A model generated the notes under the pieces. It had not been told where the DNA came from and did no database searches. It worked only from the letters and a program-made list of their open reading frames with translations. Positions 41,028 to 49,583 of a DNA stretch of 64,000 bases are shown piece by piece; position 1 is the stretch's first letter, and every line of letters begins with the position of its first letter. The stretch comes from Labrenzia sp. VG12. GTDB lineage: Bacteria; Pseudomonadota; Alphaproteobacteria; Rhizobiales; Stappiaceae. The stretch is from the NCBI RefSeq assembly GCF_002237595.1, contig NZ_CP022529.1:3224001-3288000 (forward strand). Reading direction: 5' to 3'. The position numbers and the translations under genes are program-made.

Positions 41028-42085
41028 GCACGCCCTGCCCGTAATCGCCCGACAATGCCTGACGGGAAGAAATAAACCGACAAAATAAACAGGACACCCA
41101 GCCAGAGCAGCCAGCGTTCGGGCGCCACCAGTGTCGACAGAAACGGTACGGCACTGGTCGCGTCGGCCGCCACGCCCATCAGGTTCTGCAGATAGGTCTG
41201 CGCCAGGATGAACAAGGTGGCCCCGAGCACGGCTCCATAGAGCGTCCCCATGCCCCCTATCACGACCATGAGCAGTATGTCGATCATGATTTCCATCGAA
41301 AGTGTAGTTGCCGGACCCGTGTAGCGCAGCCAGATGGCCAGCAGCGACCCGGCCAGGGCAGCCATGACGGCGGACAGAACCGTTGCCGTCGTCCGGTACC
41401 AGACCACCCGATAGCCGATCGCCTCGGCACGGAAGGCATTGTCCCTCACCGCCTTCAGCGTTCGGCCGAAGGGCGAGTTGACGATGCGCAGCATGACCAG
41501 GAACAGGATCGCGGAACCGAAGAACACCAGGTAATAGGCCAGCAGCTTGCCATTGATCCAGACCCCGAACACCTTCTCCTTCACCAGCTTGAAGGCAGGC
41601 GTCAGCTCTCGCGGGATCTTGTAGTTGAGCCCGTCCTCGCCGCCGGTGAGCCAGGACATCTGCGAGATGAAAACGGCAAAGGCGCTCGCGACCGCCAACG
41701 TTACCATGGCAAAGAAGATGGCCTTCACGCGCAGGGAGAACAGTCCGATAGCCAGCGCGAAGAGGGCCGCCACCAGCGCGCCGGCAGCCGTGCCCCAGAT
41801 GAGTGACGTGTAGGAGGGTCCGGTGGAGGACAGCGCAAGCGCTGTTCCATAGGCGCCGATCCCGAAAAACATCGTATGGGCAAAGGACACGATCCCGGCA
41901 TAGCCGAGCAGCAGGTCATAACTGGCCACCAGCACGATGAAGATGCAGATGCGCGCCGCCGTCTCCAGCGACTTGGTGCCCGGAAACAGAAAGGGGGCGA
42001 AAGCAAGCGAGATCAGTACGATCAGCAAGAGCGCGGTCAGGAGGCCGCTGCGCGGTGTGTCGCCCGAAAGAAGTCTTGTCAGCAT
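41024..42085 (-). CDS. livM: Liv-type ABC permease (LivM family)
   Basis: An inner-membrane permease of 353 residues with about nine hydrophobic segments, containing the family segments LLLGYAGIVSFAHTMFFGIGAYG and GGMGTLYGAVLGATLF. It forms the channel with the LivH-type protein encoded 15 bases upstream. The operon order on the minus strand is binding protein, LivG, LivF, LivH, LivM, hydrolase. The Liv label gives the structural family only; the ligand is probably a carboxylate rather than an amino acid, by the link to the acyl-CoA operon. Confidence 0.92.
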   Translation of the reverse strand: MLTRLLSGDTPRSGLLTALLLIVLISLAFAPFLFPGTKSLETAARICIFIVLVASYDLLLGYAGIVSFAHTMFFGIGAYGTALALSSTGPSYTSLIWGTAAGALVAALFALAIGLFSLRVKAIFFAMVTLAVASAFAVFISQMSWLTGGEDGLNYKIPRELTPAFKLVKEKVFGVWINGKLLAYYLVFFGSAILFLVMLRIVNSPFGRTLKAVRDNAFRAEAIGYRVVWYRTTATVLSAVMAALAGSLLAIWLRYTGPATTLSMEIMIDILLMVVIGGMGTLYGAVLGATLFILAQTYLQNLMGVAADATSAVPFLSTLVAPERWLLWLGVLFILSVYFFPSGIVGRLRAGRA

Positions 42086-42100
42086 GTCTCTTTCCGCCCC

Positions 42101-43129
42101 TTACTTCGCCTTGACCACGGGGTAGAGCCCCTGCGGCCGCCACATCAGGATCACCACCATCAATGCAATCGTTGAAATCAGCGCCACCTTTGGCGCCAGG
42201 AACGCCGTGTAATTGGCCAGGAGCCCGACCAGCATCGCGCCGATAAAGCAGCCCTCGACCGAGCCGAGCCCGCCAATGATCACCACGATGAAGACCAGCA
42301 CCATGATCTCCGAGCCCATATGGGCCGTGATCGTTTCCTGGTAGAGCCCCCACATGACACCGCCGAGCCCGGCCAGCGCCGAACCGGTCATGAAGACGAT
42401 CAGGAACAGGCGGCGGATGCGGTAGCCGAGCGACTCGACCATCTCGCCGTTTTCCACGCCGGCCCGCACCAGCAATCCGATCTTGGTGTTCTTGAGAATG
42501 TGGCGCATGGCCAGAAACAGTGCGACCCCAATGCCGACGGCGACCAGCCGGTATTTCTCGATGGCGGCTTCTCCGAGCACCCAGGACCCCTGAAGGGCTT
42601 CGGGTCGTGAAATGTGCAGCTCATCGGGGCCCCAGACCACGTAGATCATCTGCTGGGCAACGATCAGTCCGCCCATGGTCACCAGGATCTGTTTCAGGTG
42701 CTCCCCATAGACGGGCATCACAATCACCCGTTCAAAGGCATAACCAAGCAGCCCGGTGACCAGCATCGCCGCCAGTATGGCGATCAGGACGGCGACGAGG
42801 TTCATCATCACGCTTGGCGAGGCCGTCCAGCCGGCGAGCCAGGCGAGCACAGTGAAACCGACAAAGGCGCCGACCGCCACAAAGGCCCCGTGGCCGAAAT
42901 TGATCACGTCCATCAGGCCGAAGACCACCGTCAGGCCGGATGCCATGATGAAGATCATCATGCCCATGGCAAGACCGGCGACCGTCAGTGTCAGCCAGCT
43001 CGCCGGATTGCCGATCGCGACAAGGCCGGCGACCGCCAGCAGCGGCACGAGCAGAAGCGGCAGCTTCTGGAAAAACTGCTCGCTGATCGGCACTTTCTCG
43101 ATGCGGGGTTTGATCGAAGTTTCGCTCAT
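42101..43129 (-). CDS. livH: Liv-type ABC permease (LivH family)
   Basis: An inner-membrane permease of 342 residues. Typical segments are LTVVFGLMDVINFGHGAFVAVGAFV (about 68-92) and IGGLGSVEGCFIGAMLVG near the C-terminus. The N-terminus (residues 1-25) is a longer soluble stretch than usual. ATG 43129 overlaps the LivF-type stop by 4 bases. Partner of the LivM-type permease. Confidence 0.92.
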   Translation of the reverse strand: MSETSIKPRIEKVPISEQFFQKLPLLLVPLLAVAGLVAIGNPASWLTLTVAGLAMGMMIFIMASGLTVVFGLMDVINFGHGAFVAVGAFVGFTVLAWLAGWTASPSVMMNLVAVLIAILAAMLVTGLLGYAFERVIVMPVYGEHLKQILVTMGGLIVAQQMIYVVWGPDELHISRPEALQGSWVLGEAAIEKYRLVAVGIGVALFLAMRHILKNTKIGLLVRAGVENGEMVESLGYRIRRLFLIVFMTGSALAGLGGVMWGLYQETITAHMGSEIMVLVFIVVIIGGLGSVEGCFIGAMLVGLLANYTAFLAPKVALISTIALMVVILMWRPQGLYPVVKAK

Positions 43130-43851
43130 TGATGTGCCTCCAGGCTCAGTCCCATCAGCTTTTCCTGCAAGCCGGCGTCGTTCGATAGCTCCTGCATGCA
43201 GCCGGAATGAATGATGCGGCCGTCATCCATGACGGCGACCGTGTCGCCGATCGAAGAGGCCATCGCGAAGTTCTGCTCCACCAGCAGAATCGTGGTGTCG
43301 GTTTCCTTCAGCTCCCGCAGCGCATCGGTCATCGCGCGGATGATCGCCGGTGCGAGCCCCTTGGTCGGTTCGTCGATCAGGATCAGGCGCCGCGGCTCGA
43401 TGATCGCCCTTGCAACCGACAGCATCTGTTTCTGGCCGCCGGACAGGGTTCCGGCAGAAGAATTCCAGAACGTGCCGATCGGCGGGAACAGTTCCTTGAT
43501 CCAGGCGAGCCGCTTGGTGTCCAGGGGTCCGCTGGCCGCGGCCAGGATCATGTTCTCCGCCACGGTCAGGTCTGTGAAGATACCCATGTCTTCCGGGACA
43601 AAAGCGATGCCCCGGCGGGAAATCTCCGGCGTCGACAGCCGTGTGATGACATGGTCCTCGAAACGGATATCGCCCTGGCTGGCCGTCCAGAGCCCCATGA
43701 TCGTGCGCAAGGTGGTGGTCTTTCCGGCACCATTGCGGCCCAGAAGCACCGTGACACCGCCCACAGGTACCGTCAGGTCCACGCCCTGGAGAATGTGATA
43801 GGGGCCGATATGGGTGTGCACACCGGAGAGTGTCAGAAGATTGTCGGCCAT
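43126..43851 (-). CDS. livF: Liv-type ABC ATPase (LivF family)
   Basis: A 241-residue ATPase with Walker A GRNGAGKTT (about 37-45), signature LSGGQKQM, Walker B LILIDEP and the H-loop region, plus the LivF-specific EGLAP-like sequence TKGLAPAIIR. ATG 43851 overlaps the LivG stop by one base (TGATG); the earlier in-frame TTG is less likely. It energises the LivH/LivM channel with the LivG-type ATPase. Confidence 0.93.
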   Translation of the reverse strand: MADNLLTLSGVHTHIGPYHILQGVDLTVPVGGVTVLLGRNGAGKTTTLRTIMGLWTASQGDIRFEDHVITRLSTPEISRRGIAFVPEDMGIFTDLTVAENMILAAASGPLDTKRLAWIKELFPPIGTFWNSSAGTLSGGQKQMLSVARAIIEPRRLILIDEPTKGLAPAIIRAMTDALRELKETDTTILLVEQNFAMASSIGDTVAVMDDGRIIHSGCMQELSNDAGLQEKLMGLSLEAHQ

Positions 43852-44633
43852 CAAGCTGCCTCCCCGGCCGCGTCCGGCGCCTTGCCGAGATAGGCCTCCT
43901 GCACCACCGGCAGGGCAATCACCTCGGCCGGTTCGCCGTCGGCAACGAGTTCGCCGTTATGCAGGACAATGATCCTGTCCGCGAGCGTGCGGATGACGTC
44001 CATCTTGTGTTCGACCAGCAAGATGGTGCGGTCCATGTCGGCCTTCAGCTTCTGGATCAGTTCCAGGATCACCGGCACTTCATCGACACTCATGCCGGCG
44101 GTCGGCTCGTCGAACATCAGCACCTGCGGCCCGAGCGCGATCAGCAGCGCCACTTCCAACTTGCGTTGATCGCCATGAGGCAAGGCCGAGACTGTCTGGT
44201 CGGCCTGATCGATCAGCCGGACTTCGGACAGAACATGGTCGGCCCGCTCCAGAAGCTCGACATGGCTTTCGGCAATGGAGAAGAGATCGAAGCCCTTGCG
44301 TGCCTTGGCCTGAGCCACCAGCCGCACGTTCTCGCGCACGCTCAAGGTCGGAAAGAGATTGGTGAGCTGAAATGCCCGCCCGATGCCGCGATCCGTACGG
44401 TCCGGCACGGACATCTTCGTGATGACTTCCCCATTCAGGAGCACTGTGCCGCTGGTCGCGGTCAGCTGGCCGGAGATGAGATTGAAATAGGTGGTCTTGC
44501 CGGCCCCGTTCGGTCCGACAATCGCCGTCAGCGTGCCCCGGTCGAAAGCGCAGGAGACATGATCGACCGCCACGTGACCGCCAAAGCGGATCGTGAGGTC
44601 CTTGGTTTCAAGAATCGGGTGTTCCTTGGCCAC
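43851..44633 (-). CDS. livG: Liv-type ABC ATPase (LivG family)
   Basis: A 260-residue ATPase with Walker A GPNGAGKTT (about 40-48), QLTNLFPTLSVREN after the Q-loop, the degenerate signature LPHGDQRKLEVALLIA, Walker B VLMFDEP and the family C-terminal extension. Many LivG proteins have SHG/LPHG instead of LSGGQ, so this is normal. I prefer GTG 44633, with GGGAA upstream, to the 22-residue longer frame, because the ATPase fold begins soon after. Confidence 0.92.
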   Translation of the reverse strand: MAKEHPILETKDLTIRFGGHVAVDHVSCAFDRGTLTAIVGPNGAGKTTYFNLISGQLTATSGTVLLNGEVITKMSVPDRTDRGIGRAFQLTNLFPTLSVRENVRLVAQAKARKGFDLFSIAESHVELLERADHVLSEVRLIDQADQTVSALPHGDQRKLEVALLIALGPQVLMFDEPTAGMSVDEVPVILELIQKLKADMDRTILLVEHKMDVIRTLADRIIVLHNGELVADGEPAEVIALPVVQEAYLGKAPDAAGEAA

Positions 44634-44733
44634 GGTAAGTGTTCCCAGGTTGCAACGAAGACGAAACTGTATCGGATGAGACACCGGCTGCACAGGCAAG
44701 CGAATGCCGGTCGAAATCTGACCTGAAGGTCAA

Positions 44734-44760
44734 TGGCGCGGGCCACGAAGGCCCGCGCCA
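44734..44760 (-). terminator. Hairpin between binding-protein and ATPase genes
   Basis: A perfect 11-bp stem TGGCGCGGGCC/GGCCCGCGCCA with a 5-base loop lies right after the Liv-type binding-protein stop codon (44770). It lacks a T-run on the minus strand, so it probably protects the upstream mRNA or partly ends transcription, favouring the binding protein. Confidence 0.68.
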
Positions 44761-44769
44761 AGAAAATTT

Positions 44770-45969
44770 TTACTGGTTGCGGATCGGGATGTTCATGTCC
44801 TCGATCTTGAGTTCGCGCACCAGCTCCGGGATGCCCCACTCGACGTCCGGATCAACCCGGATCTTGAAGTGATACATCGGCTGCAGGGCCTGGTGGTCTT
44901 CGGCGCGGAACATCATCTTGCCCTTCGGGCTGTCGAATTCCATGCCTTCCATCGCCGTGATCAGCTCTTCGGTGTCGGTGGACCCGGCCTTGCGGATGGC
45001 CTCAACGATCGCGATCCCCGCAGACATGCCACCTGCGGTGAAGAAGTCCGGCGGCGCATCGAAACGCTTCTGGTGTTCCGACACCAGCCAGTCATTCACC
45101 GGGTTCTTCGGAATCTCGTAGTAGTAATAGGTCGCCCCTTCCATGCCCGGCAGTTCCTTGTAGGCCTTCATCGCCGCCAGGATATTGCCACCGGTCGCAA
45201 TCTCGACACCGAAGCGCTCCGGCTCCATTGCCTTGATCTTGCTGATCGGGTTGCCGCCACCGGCCCAGATCACGAAAAGGAACTTGCGGCCCGGCTCGTC
45301 CTTGAGCGCATCAAAGACACGCTGCGCATTGGCCGTGAAATCCTTGGTATCGGTCGGCGCATATTCCTCGAACACCAGCTTGGCACCCGTGCCTTCCAGC
45401 GCTTCCTTGAAGGCGGCTACACCATCACGGCCAAAGGCATAGTCCTGAGCCAGTGTCGCGATGGAAACACCTTCCTGACCAAGCGCGACGGCATTGGCGA
45501 TTGCGTCCTGCGAGGAGTTGCGCGACGTGCGGAAAACGTAGCGGTTCCAGTTGGCACCCGTGATGGAGTCTGCCACAGCCGGCTCGACGATCAGAAGTTT
45601 TTCATATTCCTCGGCGACCGGCAGCATGGCCAGTGCAACACCGGAGGAAACCGGTCCCACCGCAACATCGACTTCATCGTCGCCATAGGCTTCGGCCAGC
45701 GCCGCCTTGCCGATATCCGGCTTCAGCTGCGTGTCCTTTTCGATCACCACGATCTTGCGGCCATCGATCTCCATCGTGCCGTCAGTGGCATATTCCAGCC
45801 CCATGAGAAGGCCGGTATGCGATTGCTTGGCATAGGCTTCAAACGGCCCGGTCTTGCCGTAGACATGCGCGATCTTGATATCTTCTGCCATGGCACCTGC
45901 CGCAGAAGCCGCCGCGAAGCCGAGACCGGCCAGAACCGGCACTGCCCAGCGGAATACGCGTTTCGTCAT
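44770..45969 (-). CDS. Liv-type ABC substrate-binding protein
   Basis: A 399-residue periplasmic binding protein of Peripla_BP_6 type. The signal peptide covers about 1-28 (ending GAMA) and the mature start EDIKIAHVYGKTGPFEAYAKQ is typical. I choose ATG 45969, preceded by GGGAGGAG; an upstream start at 46071 would fall inside the operator. It is the first gene of the importer operon. The operator-like palindrome at 46068-46087 matches that of the TetR-controlled acyl-CoA operon, so the ligand is probably the acid or ester degraded there. Confidence 0.93.
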   Translation of the reverse strand: MTKRVFRWAVPVLAGLGFAAASAAGAMAEDIKIAHVYGKTGPFEAYAKQSHTGLLMGLEYATDGTMEIDGRKIVVIEKDTQLKPDIGKAALAEAYGDDEVDVAVGPVSSGVALAMLPVAEEYEKLLIVEPAVADSITGANWNRYVFRTSRNSSQDAIANAVALGQEGVSIATLAQDYAFGRDGVAAFKEALEGTGAKLVFEEYAPTDTKDFTANAQRVFDALKDEPGRKFLFVIWAGGGNPISKIKAMEPERFGVEIATGGNILAAMKAYKELPGMEGATYYYYEIPKNPVNDWLVSEHQKRFDAPPDFFTAGGMSAGIAIVEAIRKAGSTDTEELITAMEGMEFDSPKGKMMFRAEDHQALQPMYHFKIRVDPDVEWGIPELVRELKIEDMNIPIRNQ

Positions 45970-46067
45970 GAATTCTCCTCCCGTTGCGCGCGAGGCTCGC
46001 GTATTGACGAAGCCGCTCCCACAGCCCGCCAACGCCCGAATTGCCGCCTGACGCTGCAACATATGAC

Positions 46068-46087
46068 ACATGAATCAGTATTCATGT
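46068..46087. promoter_or_regulatory. TetR operator candidate, site 2
   Basis: ACATGAAT-CAGT-ATTCATGT, a perfect inverted repeat with 8-bp arms, is identical over 20 bp to the core of the palindrome at 29152-29175. It lies about 100 bases upstream of the Liv-type binding-protein start. The exact match of spacer as well as arms argues for recognition by the same TetR protein. Confidence 0.8.
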
Positions 46088-46492
46088 CAAGAAAGAAAAC
46101 GAAGGATTTGCAGGCAGTTTGGTGAAGTTGCCGCTGTTCACCGTGCGATTTCGAAGCGGTGGTGAGCAGGTCAAACGCTGCAATCACACCGAGAGATCAA
46201 CCCGATAACGTGTCGCTGACACGTCATGATGACAGAGCCTGCGCGAGACCCGCAACCTGTAAGTTCAACAGTTGCAGCTGATGAAGCTTCGCCGCTGCTC
46301 CGGCTAAGAACAATGCCGCGGAACGGAAGACAAAGCGTTTTGACAGGCCCGTCCGGCGGTACATTCCCTCAAAAACATCAGCGCAATGATGGCGAGGTCA
46401 GCCTTAGCAGCCACAAAGGCCCGAAAACACCAAGACAACGGCATCCACTCCACCTATGATCGTCAAAAATGACAATTAACCGGGGGAACATC
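46088..46492. other. Divergent intergenic region with palindrome
   Basis: About 400 bases between the Liv-type operon and the hydrolase gene. The only clear structure is a perfect 7-bp inverted repeat ACGTGTC-GCT-GACACGT at 46208-46224, which could be an operator. No ORF with a plausible start and coding character is seen. Confidence 0.45.
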
Positions 46493-47389
46493 ATGCCAAA
46501 GACCATCAAGGGACGTTTGTTATCACTGCTGCTGGCAGCATCTGGAGCCATTGTTGCCGTTCCGGCGCTCGGCACCGCAGACGAGGTCAGCGCTGTCGAC
46601 TTCACGAGCGCCACCACGCCACCGAGCAAATTCAAGATCAAGCAGGCCAAGGCCAAGGGCATCGAGCTGAAGCCAAAGCCGGGTTTTCCGATATCCGGCA
46701 AGCTTGGCTTTCCCGATGGCGAAGGCCCCTTTCCGGCCCTGGTGCTGCTGCATGACTGCCAGGGACCTCAGGACTTCCAGGACAGCTGGGCCGAAATCTT
46801 TCGCCGGTCCGGCTACGCCACACTCCAGGTCGACAGTTTTTCTTCCCGCGATGTCTCGGGCACCTGTGAAGACGTGCTGGGGGAAGGCGTCAGCGGTCTC
46901 GGCGGGGAGCGTGTCATGGACGCCTTTGGCGCCCTGGCCTACCTGAAAGCACACCAGAAGATCGATCCGGACCGGATCGGAGCCGTTGGCTGGTCGAGGA
47001 GCTCGACCACGGGCAGCGCTCTCAGGGACGGTTCGCGCCAGTTTTTCGGGGCGGGTTTCAAAGCGGTCGTCTCGTTCTATCCCAACTGCAAATCGGTGGC
47101 GTCGGCCGTTTTTGCCGATCCGATCCTGATCCTGAACGCCGGCAGGAATGACTGGACCCAGCCGGAGCTCTGCTCCTCCCTTGCCGCAGCGGATGCAAAT
47201 GTCGAGATCGTCGAATTCCCCGAAGTCCTTCAAGGGTTTGATGATCCGAAATGGGGCACGGAAACCGTGATGACGGACTATCAGAACACGCTGAAAAGCC
47301 CGACCTACGGCGTCACCTTCGGATTTGACGAAGCAGCGCGCGCCAAGGCCGAAACGTCTGCCCTGGAGTTTCTGAAGGAAAAAATCTAG
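46493..47389 (+). CDS. Dienelactone-hydrolase-like exported protein
   Basis: A 298-residue protein with a signal-like N-terminus (about 1-29) and a dienelactone hydrolase-type alpha/beta fold. LVLLHDCQGPQ (84-93) holds the oxyanion region, Ser168 in AVGWSRSS is the probable nucleophile and Asp220 in AGRNDW the acid. At the usual catalytic His position the sequence reads PEVLQGFDDP (Gln247), so the triad may be incomplete. ATG 46493 follows CCGGGGG. It is probably periplasmic. Substrate unknown; a non-enzymatic role is possible. Confidence 0.8.
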   Translation: MPKTIKGRLLSLLLAASGAIVAVPALGTADEVSAVDFTSATTPPSKFKIKQAKAKGIELKPKPGFPISGKLGFPDGEGPFPALVLLHDCQGPQDFQDSWAEIFRRSGYATLQVDSFSSRDVSGTCEDVLGEGVSGLGGERVMDAFGALAYLKAHQKIDPDRIGAVGWSRSSTTGSALRDGSRQFFGAGFKAVVSFYPNCKSVASAVFADPILILNAGRNDWTQPELCSSLAAADANVEIVEFPEVLQGFDDPKWGTETVMTDYQNTLKSPTYGVTFGFDEAARAKAETSALEFLKEKI

Positions 47390-47532
47390 GCGGGTCAAAT
47401 GCAGTGCCCGACCAGCCCAACCGCCCTCACCGCGAATGCGGAGAGGGCGGAAATCCCAATTCAATTGCCACAGGCTCAATTGGCAGCTACTGGGAGGCTG
47501 ATCACGCGAAAGAACTCGGATTCGGACCTGAA

Positions 47533-48339
47533 ATGAAGATTTCAATTGCAGCTTTGAGCCTGGCCCTGATTGTTGCTGGCTGCTCTTCCGATCCGGCTCC
47601 CACCTCCTCCGACGTCGTTGCCTTTCTTGAAGCCAATACCCAGGGCGCTGATCAGGCGAAGATTTCGCTGGATGCCTGCCACCTCAAGATATCCTTTGAG
47701 AGTGATGTAAAGGGACCGAACGCGATTGCGCTCCTGAGCAAGGCTGTGCTCATGGCCGACCTTTCGAAATTCGATTTTCAAACGGTCGGGATCCGGCCAC
47801 TGCCGGACGGTGGTTCCGTGCTCATCGCTAAATGGCTCGAAACTGCGGAATACCCGACGCCACTGGCAAGCAAGCTGCTCGAATTCTCAACGCAGAGCCA
47901 CAAGGATTTTCAGCCTGGAGAGCTGACACTCAAGGCGTCAGATGGCTCAGTCAGTGAAGAAAAACGCATGACACCGAGCGATCTTCAGGGGGCAGACGCG
48001 CAGGATCTCGTAGACCTCTTTCAAAAGCCCGGCGGAACAGTCAGTTTTCGCCTGACCAGCCTCATGACCGGGGACGCAAACGGCGTCACCCAATTGCCAA
48101 CGCCGCACGAGGACGGTCCGGCGTTTCATGCATTTGCCGAAAATGCACTTACCCTGGAAAAACCGGAGGCGCTGCTGGTCAACCTTACCTTTCTCGGTGA
48201 CACCGCAGCCCCGGACCAGCTGTTTGGCGGCCTGGTGACGATCCCGAGACAGTTGACCTTCAGTGTCGGTTCCGACGAGAAGGCAAAGGAGCTGACAGGA
48301 CTGTTTTATCACTATGTCCAAGGCTCCTGCCGCACCTGA
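47533..48339 (+). CDS. Predicted lipoprotein of unknown function
   Basis: A 268-residue protein with a lipoprotein signal peptide: a hydrophobic segment then a lipobox VAGC with Cys17. The mature part shows no domain that I recognise. It contains Cys49 in DACHLKI and a C-terminal Cys near SCRT that might pair. ATG 47533 is chosen because the signal peptide starts there. It follows the dienelactone-hydrolase-like gene by 143 bases on the same strand. Membrane-anchored, probably periplasm-facing. Confidence 0.78.
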   Translation: MKISIAALSLALIVAGCSSDPAPTSSDVVAFLEANTQGADQAKISLDACHLKISFESDVKGPNAIALLSKAVLMADLSKFDFQTVGIRPLPDGGSVLIAKWLETAEYPTPLASKLLEFSTQSHKDFQPGELTLKASDGSVSEEKRMTPSDLQGADAQDLVDLFQKPGGTVSFRLTSLMTGDANGVTQLPTPHEDGPAFHAFAENALTLEKPEALLVNLTFLGDTAAPDQLFGGLVTIPRQLTFSVGSDEKAKELTGLFYHYVQGSCRT

Positions 48340-48425
48340 GTCACGCCATTGACGCTCTGTCAGCGAGCCGGTTTGTCATGTCATCCGCGCTGCAGAACAT
48401 GATCAGCCCGCAGAATTGCAGTGGC

Positions 48426-48449
48426 GCCTGCCCACGGTTCCGGGCAGGC
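48426..48449 (-). terminator. Hairpin after the galactoside ATPase gene
   Basis: An 8-bp stem GCCTGCCC/GGGCAGGC with an 8-base loop lies 48 bases past the stop of the minus-strand ABC ATPase gene. There is no T-run, so it is only a possible terminator or end-protecting hairpin. Confidence 0.45.
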
Positions 48450-48496
48450 ACATCACCAGCAAACTCTTGCAGATAACTCCGGCAGGCGGGAGATTT

Positions 48497-49558
48497 CTAA
48501 CGCAACCTCTGTTCCGTCCTGGCATCGAAGAACAGCGCCGAGGCCGGGTCGAAGTTGATGGAGACCCTCCCGTCGGAAACAGGCGCATCTTCGCCCTTGG
48601 TTTCGACGATCACACGTTCTCCGGTCGGGCAGATGAGATAGGAATAGGCAACACCGCCAAGCTGCTCGCACAGGTCCACCTTGGCCCCTTCGCTTGCGGC
48701 TGAGACCTGCAGATGCTGCGGACGCAGGCCGACCAGCACCTTTTCTCCCTTGGCTGGCAAGGTGACGGAAGTCGGTACGGAGACGTCGCCAAAGGCGGCA
48801 ATGCTGACAGCCCCCTCACCGGCGACACCCTCGACGAAATTCATGCTCGGGCTGCCGATGAAGCCGGCGACGAACTTGTTGTCGGGATCGGAGTAGAGCT
48901 GCATCGGCGAGCCGACCTGCTCGATATTGCCGCCACGCAGCACCACGATCTTGTCGGCGAGCGTCATCGCCTCGACCTGGTCGTGGGTGACGTAGATCAT
49001 GGTCGCGCCGATGTCCTTGTGCAGGCGGGCGATTTCCACGCGCATGTCGACACGCAGCTCGGCATCGAGGTTGGAAAGCGGCTCGTCGAACAGGAACACT
49101 TCCGGCCCGCGCACGATCGCGCGGCCGATGGCGACCCGCTGGCGCTGGCCGCCGGACAGGGCCTTCGGCTTGCGTTTCAGATAGGGATCGAGCTTCAGGA
49201 TCCGGCTGGCTTCGGCGACCTTCTCCTGGATCTCGGCCTTGGGATGGCCGTTCATCTTCAGGCCGAAGCCCATGTTTTCCTCGACACTCATGTGCGGATA
49301 GAGCGCATAGGTCTGGAACACCATGGCAACCCCGCGTTCCGCCGGATCCGTCCTGGTGACGTCGCGCCCGCCGATCTCGATCTTGCCCGCTGTGGTCTCC
49401 TCCAGGCCGGCGATCATGCGCAGAAGCGTTGACTTGCCGCAGCCGGACGGACCGACAAACACACAGAACTCGCCGTGCTCGATCTCAAGGTCCACTCCGT
49501 GAATGACTTCCAGATCGCCATATTGCTTGACGGCTTTTGTCAGGGTGACGCCAGACAT
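48497..49558 (-). CDS. Sugar ABC ATPase (UgpC/MalK type) of the galactoside importer
   Basis: A 353-residue ATPase. Walker A is GPSGCGKST (36-44), the Q-loop FQTYALYP, the signature LSGGQRQR and Walker B FLFDEPLSNLDA, with a C-terminal TOBE-type domain (VLVGLRPQHLQ). ATG 49558 follows GAGAGAGAA. It lies 25 bases after the IclR gene on the same strand, divergent from the binding-protein and permease genes, so the importer is built from two transcripts under the same regulator. It is paralogous to the ATPase at 13936. Confidence 0.93.
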   Translation of the reverse strand: MSGVTLTKAVKQYGDLEVIHGVDLEIEHGEFCVFVGPSGCGKSTLLRMIAGLEETTAGKIEIGGRDVTRTDPAERGVAMVFQTYALYPHMSVEENMGFGLKMNGHPKAEIQEKVAEASRILKLDPYLKRKPKALSGGQRQRVAIGRAIVRGPEVFLFDEPLSNLDAELRVDMRVEIARLHKDIGATMIYVTHDQVEAMTLADKIVVLRGGNIEQVGSPMQLYSDPDNKFVAGFIGSPSMNFVEGVAGEGAVSIAAFGDVSVPTSVTLPAKGEKVLVGLRPQHLQVSAASEGAKVDLCEQLGGVAYSYLICPTGERVIVETKGEDAPVSDGRVSINFDPASALFFDARTEQRLR

Positions 49559-49583
49559 GAAATTCTCTCTCCCAGGATCAGGT

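Noticed and set aside
46068..46087. Upstream start for the Liv-type binding protein inside the palindrome
   Set aside because: It would add 34 residues before a good signal peptide; ATG 45969 has GGGAGGAG and fits the family.
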